Source: Methylocystaceae bacterium (GTDB lineage: Bacteria; Pseudomonadota; Alphaproteobacteria; Rhizobiales; Beijerinckiaceae). Taken from it: a stretch of 19,421 nucleotides of DNA. Below the pieces are notes generated by a model, which was given only the letters and a program-made list of their open reading frames with translations, had not been told where the DNA came from and did not search any database. The translations under genes were made by a program, and so were the position numbers. This document shows, in pieces, positions 14,115 to 19,421 of the stretch (its first letter is position 1; each line of letters begins with the position of its first letter). The stretch spans positions 625-20,045 of the forward strand of contig PQAN01000080.1 of NCBI GenBank assembly GCA_003105285.1, in the 5' to 3' direction.

Positions 14115-14513
14115 ATGAGGGGAGCGAAGCCGAAGCTCGAGGCGATCCCAGGCGGTTTGTCCCGTATTCCGCCGGTGCCCGCATGGCTTCCATCCGAGGC
14201 AAGAGCTGAATGGCGGCGCGTTGTCCCGGGGCTGCGTGAGCGTAGGACGATCACGAAAGAAGACCTCCCGATGCTGGAGAGCTATTGCCTCGCCGCCGGC
14301 CTGGTGCGCTCGTCCCAAAAGCTGATCGCCGCGGAAGGCGACATGATCGAGACGACGCGCGGCGAGAAGAAGCGCCATCCGGCGCACCAGACGCTCTTTC
14401 AGGCGCTCACGGAATCCCGCCGCCTCGCGGCCGAGCTCGGCCTCACGCCCGCGAGCCGGAACAAGGCGCCGATCGCCGAGGGCGACGACGACATGGCGGA
14501 CCTGGACCTGTGA
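14115..14513 (+). CDS. terS: terminase small subunit (P27 family)
   Basis: A 132-residue protein that recognises the packaging site and hands the DNA to the large subunit. It opens MRGAKPKLEAIPGGLSRIPP and continues PAWLPSEARAEWRRVVPGL, the P27-family N-terminal pattern. A helical middle (MLESYCLAAGLVRSSQKLIA) and an acidic tail (EGDDDMADLDL) follow. AAAGGAA lies 7 bases before the ATG. The stop overlaps the GTG start of terL (GTGA at 14510-14513), so the two subunits are translationally coupled. Its specificity would decide whether the element packages only its own DNA. Confidence 0.9.
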   Translation: MRGAKPKLEAIPGGLSRIPPVPAWLPSEARAEWRRVVPGLRERRTITKEDLPMLESYCLAAGLVRSSQKLIAAEGDMIETTRGEKKRHPAHQTLFQALTESRRLAAELGLTPASRNKAPIAEGDDDMADLDL

Positions 14514-16108
14514 CCGACGCCTATCCTTCATGGTGCCTCGACGGCTCGCCGATCGCCGATCCGCTCGGATATGGCGAGCGCGCCGTTGGCTTCCTGCGTC
14601 GCCTGCGCCATCCGAAGAGCCGGCTCCCGAAGCGCGCCTTCGATCTCACGCCGTGGCAGGAGCGCATCGTCCGGCGCATCTATGGCCCGGTTCACGACGA
14701 CGGCCGGCGGCTGGTGCGGACGGTCGTCATGCTTCTTCCCCGCGGCAACCGCAAGACGAGCCTCGGCGCGGGGCTCGGGCTGCTCCACGCGATCGGCCCG
14801 GAGCGCGTTCCCGGTGGCCTGGCGCTGTTCGCGGCGTCCGATCGGGAGCAGGCGCGCATCGGTTTCGAGGAAGCTGCCGGCATTTGCCGCGAGGATGAGC
14901 GCATCGAGAAGGCGCTCCGCTTCATCGATTATCGTCACAGGATCGAGCATCCGAAGAGCGGGTGCCAGCTTCGGGCGATATCCTGCGATGCGGCGCGCCA
15001 GCACGGCACAACGCCGACCTTCGCCCTGGTGGACGAGCTGCACGCATGGCCGAAGCGCGATCTATGGGACGTGCTGCGGACGGGCCTCGTCAAGACGCCC
15101 GGCTCGCTTCTGGTCGTCATCACCACGGCCGGCCGAGGGCATGAGAACGTCGCTCATGACATCGTCGATTACGCCCGGCGCGTCGCCCGCGGCGAGATAG
15201 ACGACCCGGGCACGCTCCCCATCTTGTTCGAGAGCGCGGCCGATTCGGATTGGCGCGACGAAGCGGTTTGGAGGCGGGCGAATCCGGGCCTTGCCCAAGG
15301 CTTCCCTGACATCGAAGGGCTGCGCCAGCTCGCGCGCGAGGCCGAGGCGCGCCCGGCCGATCGCGAGGCGTTCCGGCAGTTGCACCTCAATGTTTGGCTG
15401 GACCATTCCGTCGACCCCTTCGTCGATATGTCGATCTACGACGAGGGCGCGGAACCTCTCGACCTCGAGGCTCTCGCGGATGAGCCCTGCTATCTCGGCG
15501 TCGACCTGTCCAGCAATTCGGATTTGACCGTCGTCGTGGCGCTCTGGCGCGTCGCCGACGGTTACGCGGTCCTGCCGCATTTCTTCTGTCCGGCGGACAA
15601 TCTTCGCGGCCGTCAGGACCGTGACGCCGTTCCTTATGTTCGCTGGGCAGATGATGGACACATAGTGCCGACGCCTGGGAACGTCGTCGACTTCCGGGCC
15701 GTCGAGGACTGCATCAGGGATCTATGCGCCCGCTTCGACGTGCGGGAGATCGGCCTCGACCCGCACTTGGCGCGCTCGACGATCAATAATCTTCTCGAGG
15801 ACGGGCTTCCGGCGGTCGAGGTCCGGCAAGGGTGGGTGACAATGGCGCCGGCGATAAAGGAGCTGGAAAGGGCGATCGTCGGACGCCAGTTTCAGCACGG
15901 CGGGCACCCGGTCTTGCGCTGGTGTTTCGATAATGTCGTCGTCGAGACCGACCGCGCGGGCAATCGGCTATTCACCAAGGGGAAGGCGCGGGAGCGCATT
16001 GACGGCGCGGTCGCCTGCGCGATCGCTGTTTCGGTCGCCTCGAATGATGACGCCGGGCCGAGCGTTTACGAGACCGGCGAGCGGCCCGAGGGATTCCTGT
16101 GGGTTTGA
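14510..16108 (+). CDS. terL: terminase large subunit (ATPase and nuclease)
   Basis: A 532-residue packaging motor. Walker A is at 75-84 (LLPRGNRKTS) and Walker B is FALVDEL at 171-177 with D175 and E176. The C-terminal RNase H-like nuclease has its acidic residues at D332 (LGVDLSSNSDLT), D417 (IGLDPHLA) and D498 (RIDGAVACAIA). All motor and nuclease motifs are present, so it should be active. The start is the GTG at 14510 overlapping the terS stop; upstream in-frame codons lie inside terS. Length is normal for the P27/HK97-type group. It is the last clear structural gene; portal and capsid lie upstream rather than downstream as in most phages. Confidence 0.95.
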   Translation: MTDAYPSWCLDGSPIADPLGYGERAVGFLRRLRHPKSRLPKRAFDLTPWQERIVRRIYGPVHDDGRRLVRTVVMLLPRGNRKTSLGAGLGLLHAIGPERVPGGLALFAASDREQARIGFEEAAGICREDERIEKALRFIDYRHRIEHPKSGCQLRAISCDAARQHGTTPTFALVDELHAWPKRDLWDVLRTGLVKTPGSLLVVITTAGRGHENVAHDIVDYARRVARGEIDDPGTLPILFESAADSDWRDEAVWRRANPGLAQGFPDIEGLRQLAREAEARPADREAFRQLHLNVWLDHSVDPFVDMSIYDEGAEPLDLEALADEPCYLGVDLSSNSDLTVVVALWRVADGYAVLPHFFCPADNLRGRQDRDAVPYVRWADDGHIVPTPGNVVDFRAVEDCIRDLCARFDVREIGLDPHLARSTINNLLEDGLPAVEVRQGWVTMAPAIKELERAIVGRQFQHGGHPVLRWCFDNVVVETDRAGNRLFTKGKARERIDGAVACAIAVSVASNDDAGPSVYETGERPEGFLWV

Positions 16109-16215
16109 GACGGGCGTCCCCGCGCGCGTGGATGCGCCGCGGCGTTATGGGGTTCTCGCCACCGTGGCGAAAACCTCGATAGCCGACCGCGCGCCGCATT
16201 TGCGAAAACCTCTGG

Positions 16216-16443
16216 ATGGCGTGGCAGCGGCAGAACGAGAAGCTTCTGAAACAGAAGGTAAAATTCAGTCGTAACGATATCGTTACGACTGGCGCCGACG
16301 GCAAGACATACGAGATGGTCTCGATCCCGACCCGCAATTTTGCGGATTGTGAGGAAGTTCAACAACATAACGAAATTGGGGCGGCGCAATTTTGCGCCGT
16401 TTTTTATCAAAGACTTACAAGGAAGCAATCGCTAACATTTTGA
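16216..16443 (+). CDS. doubtful small ORF downstream of terL
   Basis: An open frame of 75 codons starting MAWQRQNEKLLKQKVKFSRN. Residues about 17-43 (FSRNDIVTTGADGKTYEMVS) look protein-like, but the frame runs through the terminator hairpin at 16382-16405 before stopping. That is unusual for a real gene. No strong ribosome-binding site precedes the ATG. It may be a small accessory protein whose C-terminus was lost, or chance coding around the palindrome. I cannot assign a function. Confidence 0.35.
   Translation: MAWQRQNEKLLKQKVKFSRNDIVTTGADGKTYEMVSIPTRNFADCEEVQQHNEIGAAQFCAVFYQRLTRKQSLTF
16266..16291. repeat. perfect 26-bp palindrome
   Basis: The half-site CAGTCGTAACGAT is followed immediately by its exact reverse complement, with no spacer. 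It lies 158 bp after terL and 388 bp before the right att core. Perfect dyads this long without a spacer usually mark protein-binding sites for dimers or cleavage/origin sites. No T-run follows, so it is not a terminator. Confidence 0.75.
16382..16405 (+). terminator. rho-independent terminator of the late operon
   Basis: CGGCGCAA (16382-16389) and TTGCGCCG (16392-16399) form an 8-bp stem with a tiny loop, followed by six T at 16400-16405. It would end transcription from the head/packaging operon before the attachment site and protect the convergent tRNA gene. Confidence 0.88.
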
Positions 16444-16610
16444 AATCATTGGCCGCCGAAAAATCGGCAGCCGAAATAAGAGCCTTCGTGTGTGGGCATA
16501 TGTCCACGGTTGCCGAAGACGGGCCGCCCCGACGGGTTTTGAAGGTTTTGAGGGTTCGCCGAAGTGGCGTTTTCGGATTTTTTGCCGTTGGCGAGCCGGG
16601 CTGAGACCTT

Positions 16611-16639
16611 CCAGTCACTGGTGACTCTGTGGTGACTGG
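16611..16639. repeat. integrase arm-type sites, right (three boxes)
   Basis: Contains the same 19-bp unit as 2445-2463 (here 16619-16637) with GTGACT at 16621 and 16632. An inverted AGTCAC box lies at 16613-16618. The outer sequences CCAGTCAC and GTGACTGG also form an inverted repeat. The cluster ends 40 bp from the right att core, a typical distance for arm sites. Binding by Int or the AlpA-like protein is inferred. Confidence 0.6.
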
Positions 16640-16678
16640 ATTTGCCGGCCTTGCCGCGCTGTCGTCGTAAGTGCTTGA

Positions 16679-16733
16679 TTTAATGGTGGGCGGCACAGGG
16701 ATTGAACCTGTGACCCCTCCCGTGTGAAGGGAG
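16679..16733 (-). repeat. attR core: 55-bp direct repeat copy 2 (3' part of tRNA-Val)
   Basis: Identical to 2264-2318. It supplies the anticodon loop, variable loop, T arm, 3' acceptor strand and CCA of the intact tRNA-Val gene, so integration leaves the tRNA functional. The distance between the two copies gives an excised circle of 14,415 bp. Confidence 0.93.
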
Positions 16734-16758
16734 TGCTCTCCCGCTGAGCTAGCCGCCC
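16684..16758 (-). tRNA. tRNA-Val, anticodon CAC
   Basis: A complete 75-nt tRNA with encoded CCA. The acceptor stem is GGGCGGC paired with GCCGCCC, the D arm contains TAGCTCAGCGGGAGAGCA, and the anticodon stem CTCCC/GGGAG encloses TTCACAC. The anticodon is therefore CAC, which reads GUG valine codons. The T arm is GGTTCAATCC within CACAGG/CCTGTG. The 3' 50 nt now belong to the element's copy of the repeat, so this tRNA serves as the integration site and is restored after insertion. Confidence 0.95.
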
Positions 16759-16777
16759 GTCGCGATGCGACAGCTAT

Positions 16778-16807
16778 CGTGTAAGAGAGGCGCCCGCGTC
16801 CCGTCAA
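16778..16807 (-). promoter_or_regulatory. candidate promoter of tRNA-Val
   Basis: On the minus strand TTGACG (RC of 16802-16807) overlaps the gph stop codon, and TACACG (RC of 16778-16783) follows after 18 bases. That would place the transcript start about 13 bases before the tRNA 5' end. The assignment rests on consensus only. Confidence 0.4.
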
Positions 16808-17493
16808 GTGCAAGCGGACGGATGAAGCGCCGCGAGCGTCGCGATCGCCTCCCATAATTCGTCGAAATGGGAAATGACGAGGTCGGGCTCGAAGGCCGCG
16901 ACCGGCGTCTCCGTATAGCCGAAATCCACCGCCACCACCGGCACGCCCGCGCTTTTCGCCGTGTCGACGTCGGTCTTCGAATCGCCGATCATCACGGCTC
17001 GGCCCTGGTCGCCCCGGGCTTTCGCGATGGTCCCCGTCAGAGCGCGCGGATCGGGCTTGCTGAAAGGAAAGGTCTCCCGGCCGCAGATGGCCGCGAAGCG
17101 GTCGGCGACGCCGAGCCGCTCCAGCAAGAGGATCGACAGGTCCTCCGGCTTGTTGGTGCAGACGGCGAGCAGATAGCCGGCCCCGGCGAAACGCTCGAGC
17201 GCCGCGGCCGCCCCGGGAAAGAGTCGCGTCTCCTCGGCGATGCGGGTCCGGTAGTGGGCGAGGAACTCGTGAAAGAGACTGTCCACCCGGTCGGGCGGCA
17301 ACGGCGCGCCGCTCGCCGCAAAGCCGCGCTGGATCAGCGCTCGCGCGCCGGCTCCCGCCATGGAGCGGGCGGCGGTCGTCGGCAGGGGAGCGAGCCCGTC
17401 GCGCGCAAGCAGGAGATTGAGGGTTCCCACGAGGTCGCCGGCCGTGTCGGCCAGCGTGCCGTCGAGATCGAAAACCAGTATCGGCGCGCTCAT
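16804..17493 (-). CDS. gph: phosphoglycolate phosphatase
   Basis: A 229-residue HAD-superfamily hydrolase that dephosphorylates 2-phosphoglycolate, a by-product of Rubisco oxygenation or DNA repair, to glycolate in the cytosol. HAD motif I is FDLDGTLADT (nucleophile Asp at about residue 9, second Asp at 11). Motif II is VCTNKP, motif III is the Lys in FSKPDP, and motif IV is MIGDSKTDVDTAKSAG. The helical cap is at about 17-85. Length and motifs are normal. It is read leftward and its stop overlaps the tRNA promoter candidate. Pairing with nearby rpiA is common in Hyphomicrobiales. A related HAD phosphatase with another substrate cannot be fully excluded. Confidence 0.9.
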   Translation of the reverse strand: MSAPILVFDLDGTLADTAGDLVGTLNLLLARDGLAPLPTTAARSMAGAGARALIQRGFAASGAPLPPDRVDSLFHEFLAHYRTRIAEETRLFPGAAAALERFAGAGYLLAVCTNKPEDLSILLLERLGVADRFAAICGRETFPFSKPDPRALTGTIAKARGDQGRAVMIGDSKTDVDTAKSAGVPVVAVDFGYTETPVAAFEPDLVISHFDELWEAIATLAALHPSACT

Positions 17494-17592
17494 GAACTCT
17501 CGCTTTTCACATTTTCGCGCCGTCGTCGCGACCGCCTCGGTCGCCTCGCGAATGTCGCAGGGACGTGTAGACTGCGCTTTCAGTGATTCGTC

Positions 17593-17997
17593 ATGGGGAG
17601 TTTAGCCTTGCGCCGGACCTGTCGTCTTCTCTCTTCGCGCCTGGCCCTCGGCCTCGCCGCGGCGGGGGCGCTCGCGCCGGCTGCGGCCGTCGCCGGAAAT
17701 TACGAGTTTCTCGCGGCTCCGCAGACCGATCTCAATCGCGTTTTCCGTCTCGACCGCGCGAGCGGCGAGGTCGGGGCCTGTCAATATGGACTCAAGGAGG
17801 GGGCGTCGATCGGCGTGACGCTCTGCTACCCGCCGGGCGAGGGCGCCAAGGCCGGCCAGTTCAGCGAATATGCGCTGGTCGCCTCGCGCCATACGGGCGA
17901 GGGCGGCGTTTTTCGCGTCGACCTGCGCTCGGGACTGATGTCGATCTGCTTCGTTCTCAACGAGACGTCGGTGGTCTGCACGCCGCCGGCCAAATAG
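17593..17997 (+). CDS. small exported protein of unknown function
   Basis: A 134-residue protein with a Sec-type signal peptide: basic start (LRRTCRLLSSR), hydrophobic core (LALGLAAAGALAPAA) and likely cleavage after AVA at about residue 34. The mature part (NYEFLAAPQTDLNRVFRLDR, then GEVGACQYGL and GGVFRVDLRSGLMSICFVLN) has four cysteines and suggests a small beta-rich periplasmic domain. It resembles conserved hypothetical proteins in related alphaproteobacteria. No enzyme motif is visible. It is divergent from gph, and no good ribosome-binding site precedes the ATG at 17593. A GC hairpin overlaps its end and faces the convergent SPW gene. Confidence 0.8.
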   Translation: MGSLALRRTCRLLSSRLALGLAAAGALAPAAAVAGNYEFLAAPQTDLNRVFRLDRASGEVGACQYGLKEGASIGVTLCYPPGEGAKAGQFSEYALVASRHTGEGGVFRVDLRSGLMSICFVLNETSVVCTPPAK

Positions 17998-18018
17998 GGC
18001 CGCCGGCCCACTCGCTCG

Positions 18019-18393
18019 TCACGCGCTGAGCTCCGAACCGGGCCCGCGCCAGAGCAGGAGTTCGGCCGCCGATATGAAGGCGACCAGAAAGCCGAGAATC
18101 GCCAGAACGACGGCCGCCGTGGCGTTGGATTCGAACCGCAGCAGCCAGGGGGCGAGCGCGGTCAGAATGCCGAGCACGACATTCACCTCCCGAAACAGTC
18201 GCGTATACCGGCTGAGCGCGATCGCCGCGGCGACGACGATGAACATGCCGGCGATCCAACTGATCGCCGCGGCCGTCGTGTCGTCCGCGTAATCGAACGC
18301 CCAGGGCGCGATGAAAATGACGAGCCCCAGAATTAACGAGATGATGTCGTAGGGTTTGCCCTCGCTCGAGTCGATCCAGCGCCGAAAGTTCAT
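18019..18393 (-). CDS. SPW-repeat integral membrane protein
   Basis: A 124-residue membrane protein with four predicted helices in two repeats. Each repeat contains the SPW-family signature in the variant APW: LGLVIFIAPWAFDYADD and LGILTALAPWLLRFESNAT. Each is followed by a further membrane helix (WIAGMFIVVAAAIALS and VLAILGFLVAFISAAELLLW). The family has no established function and is common in Alphaproteobacteria. GGGAGG lies 6 bases before the ATG at 18393, supporting that start. The gene is convergent with the exported protein to its left and divergent from rpiA. Confidence 0.88.
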   Translation of the reverse strand: MNFRRWIDSSEGKPYDIISLILGLVIFIAPWAFDYADDTTAAAISWIAGMFIVVAAAIALSRYTRLFREVNVVLGILTALAPWLLRFESNATAAVVLAILGFLVAFISAAELLLWRGPGSELSA

Positions 18394-18585
18394 ATCGGCC
18401 TCCCTGCAAGGCTCTTTTTGCGGTTGACTTCAAACTGAAATAAGGCGGCGGCCTCGGCCTGCCAGAGGCGCTCCAGCATCCCGTCTGCGCGGTCCCTCGG
18501 CGTTGCTTTTGACCCTCAAAGCGACTATCCGGCGTCTGGCGCGGCGCTTCTCCGGCCTGCGCGCTTTCCGCAACGGACGGTCTCG

Positions 18586-19302
18586 ATGCCTCTGAACTCC
18601 GCCGATGAAATGAAGAAGCGCGCGGCGGCGGTCGCCGTTCGAGCCGTCGCGCCCGGAATGCGGATCGGATTGGGCACGGGGTCGACGGCCGCTTATTTCG
18701 TCGAACTGCTCGGCGAGCGGGTGAGGGAGGGGTTGCCGGTCGTCGGCGTGCCGACCTCGGAGCGCACGCGCACGCAGGCGGAGGCGCTCTCGATCCCCCT
18801 CACCACCCTCGACGAGACGCCGGAACTCGACTTGACCGTCGATGGGGCGGACGAATTCGACGCGCGGCTGCGCCTCATCAAAGGCGGCGGCGGCGCGCTA
18901 TTGCGGGAAAAGATCGTCGCCGCGGCGTCGAAGCGCCTGATCGTGATCGCGGACGAATCGAAAGAGGTGGGGGTTCTCGGGGCGTTTCCGCTGCCCGTCG
19001 AAATCGATCGTTTCGGCGCCCCCGCGACGCGCCGCCATATCGAGCGCGCCGCGGCCGAACTCGGGCTTTCGGGGGAGATCGCCCTCAGGCTGCGGCCGGA
19101 TCGTCATGCTTTTGTCACCGACGGCGGCCATCTCGTGCTCGACTGCGCCTTCGGCGCGATTCATGATCCGGAAGCTCTGGCCGCCCGCCTCGCCGCTATT
19201 CCCGGCGTCGTCGAGCACGGCTTGTTCATCGGTCTCGCCACGGCGATCGTCGTCGGCGGACACGACGGCGTCAGAACGCTCGGCCGCTTGGATCAAGCCT
19301 GA
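18586..19302 (+). CDS. rpiA: ribose-5-phosphate isomerase A
   Basis: A 238-residue enzyme of the pentose phosphate pathway interconverting ribose 5-phosphate and ribulose 5-phosphate in the cytosol. Signatures in order are GLGTGSTAAYFVELLGERV (phosphate loop), GVPTSERTRTQAEAL, LDLTVDGADEFDARLRLIKG with the catalytic Asp and Glu, GGGGALLREKIVAAASKRLI, VTDGGHLVLDC and GVVEHGLFIGLA near the C-terminus. Length and motifs are complete. It probably forms an operon with the following exported-protein gene 37 bp downstream, as in many rhizobial genomes. Confidence 0.96.
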   Translation: MPLNSADEMKKRAAAVAVRAVAPGMRIGLGTGSTAAYFVELLGERVREGLPVVGVPTSERTRTQAEALSIPLTTLDETPELDLTVDGADEFDARLRLIKGGGGALLREKIVAAASKRLIVIADESKEVGVLGAFPLPVEIDRFGAPATRRHIERAAAELGLSGEIALRLRPDRHAFVTDGGHLVLDCAFGAIHDPEALAARLAAIPGVVEHGLFIGLATAIVVGGHDGVRTLGRLDQA

Positions 19303-19339
19303 AGCGTCGCCGGATTTTACTTTGAAGGAGACAGCGATC

Positions 19340-19421
19340 GTGCTCTCGAGTTTGTCGCAGAATGGCCTGCGCGCCCTGGTCGGGCTCCTCATGGCGGCGA
19401 CGCCCGCTCTCGCCGAGTCGG
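19340..19421 (+). CDS. exported protein, partial (likely DUF2059-type by position)
   Basis: The first 27 codons of a gene running off the window. The start is a GTG at 19340 with GAAGGAGA at 19324-19331. The visible peptide (VLSSLSQNGLRALVGLLMAA, then TPALAES) is a signal peptide with a likely cleavage site after ALA. In related Hyphomicrobiales the gene after rpiA often encodes a periplasmic DUF2059 protein, so this is the likely identity. It rests on gene order, not on sequence seen here. Confidence 0.6.
   Translation, partial: MLSSLSQNGLRALVGLLMAATPALAES

Larger units (their letters stand above)
16109..16683. other. terL-to-attR region
   Basis: A 575-bp region without a secure gene. It contains a doubtful small ORF (16216-16443), a perfect 26-bp palindrome (16266-16291) and a rho-independent terminator (16382-16405). 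It also has a second dyad GTGGGCATATGTCCAC (16492-16507) and a stretch of GGTTTTGA repeats (about 16535-16555) that mirrors 3869-3889. The arm-type sites (16611-16639) come last. In complete phages the tail genes would follow the head genes; here the element ends instead. Confidence 0.7.

Noticed and set aside
10660..16108. Gene transfer agent cluster
   Set aside because: Alphaproteobacterial GTAs carry tail genes and are not flanked by att repeats with an integrase; here integrase, att sites and replication genes are present and tails absent.
16266..16291. Terminator at the 26-bp palindrome
   Set aside because: No T-run follows on either strand; the real late terminator is at 16382-16405.
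2264..16733. Integrative conjugative element
   Set aside because: No relaxase, type IV secretion or coupling-protein gene is visible.
17997..18009. GGGCC-GCC-GGCCC hairpin between the exported protein and SPW genes as a bidirectional terminator
   Set aside because: Only a 5-bp stem and no T-run on either side; too weak to list as a terminator.

Overview
The window comes from a GC-rich alphaproteobacterium. The gph and rpiA genes at the right, followed by an exported-protein gene, match a gene order common in Hyphomicrobiales (Rhizobiales). A methanotroph such as Methylosinus or Methylocystis is possible, but that is only an impression. Chromosomal genes lie at about 1-2263 and 16734-19421. 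Between them sits a 14.4-kb integrated element.

Left flank (1-2263): an iron-uptake-type ECF sigma factor (FecI family) and its FecR-family membrane regulator, both leftward, the latter cut by the window edge. Upstream of them is a small Cys/His-rich membrane-anchored protein. Right flank (16684-19421): an intact tRNA-Val(CAC), phosphoglycolate phosphatase (gph), a small exported protein, an SPW-repeat membrane protein, ribose-5-phosphate isomerase A (rpiA) and the start of another exported protein.

The element (2264-16733) is bounded by a perfect 55-bp direct repeat. The right copy is the 3' part of the functional tRNA-Val gene, from the anticodon stem to beyond CCA. The left copy is a tRNA fragment beside a tyrosine integrase. 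A leftward pair (HTH repressor and DUF1640 coiled-coil membrane protein) diverges from a long rightward series of genes. That series runs: three small proteins, a terminator, two DNA-binding regulators (MerR-like and AlpA/excisionase-like), a small hypothetical protein, a Toprim/DUF3631 primase-helicase, a zinc-ribbon protein, an SSB-like protein and a hypothetical protein. It ends with an HK97-type head module: portal, a fused prohead protease and major capsid protein, HNH endonuclease, and small and large terminase subunits.

No tail, head-tail connector, baseplate, holin, lysin or tape-measure gene is visible. An integrase, replication module and capsid/packaging module without a tail, at about 14.4 kb, is the layout of a capsid-forming phage satellite (cf-PICI-like). 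Such an element would make its own small heads, package its own DNA and borrow tails from a helper phage. A decayed prophage is the main alternative, but every recognised element gene appears intact.

The element is rich in DNA-level signals. These include paired integrase arm-type repeats at both ends, a 21-bp operator-like palindrome in the divergent promoter region, and two tandem hairpins that hide a ribosome-binding site. The 3' end of the primase gene carries an iteron-like GGTTAC/GTAACC cluster bounded by a 20-bp inverted repeat. A perfect 26-bp palindrome lies between terL and the right end.
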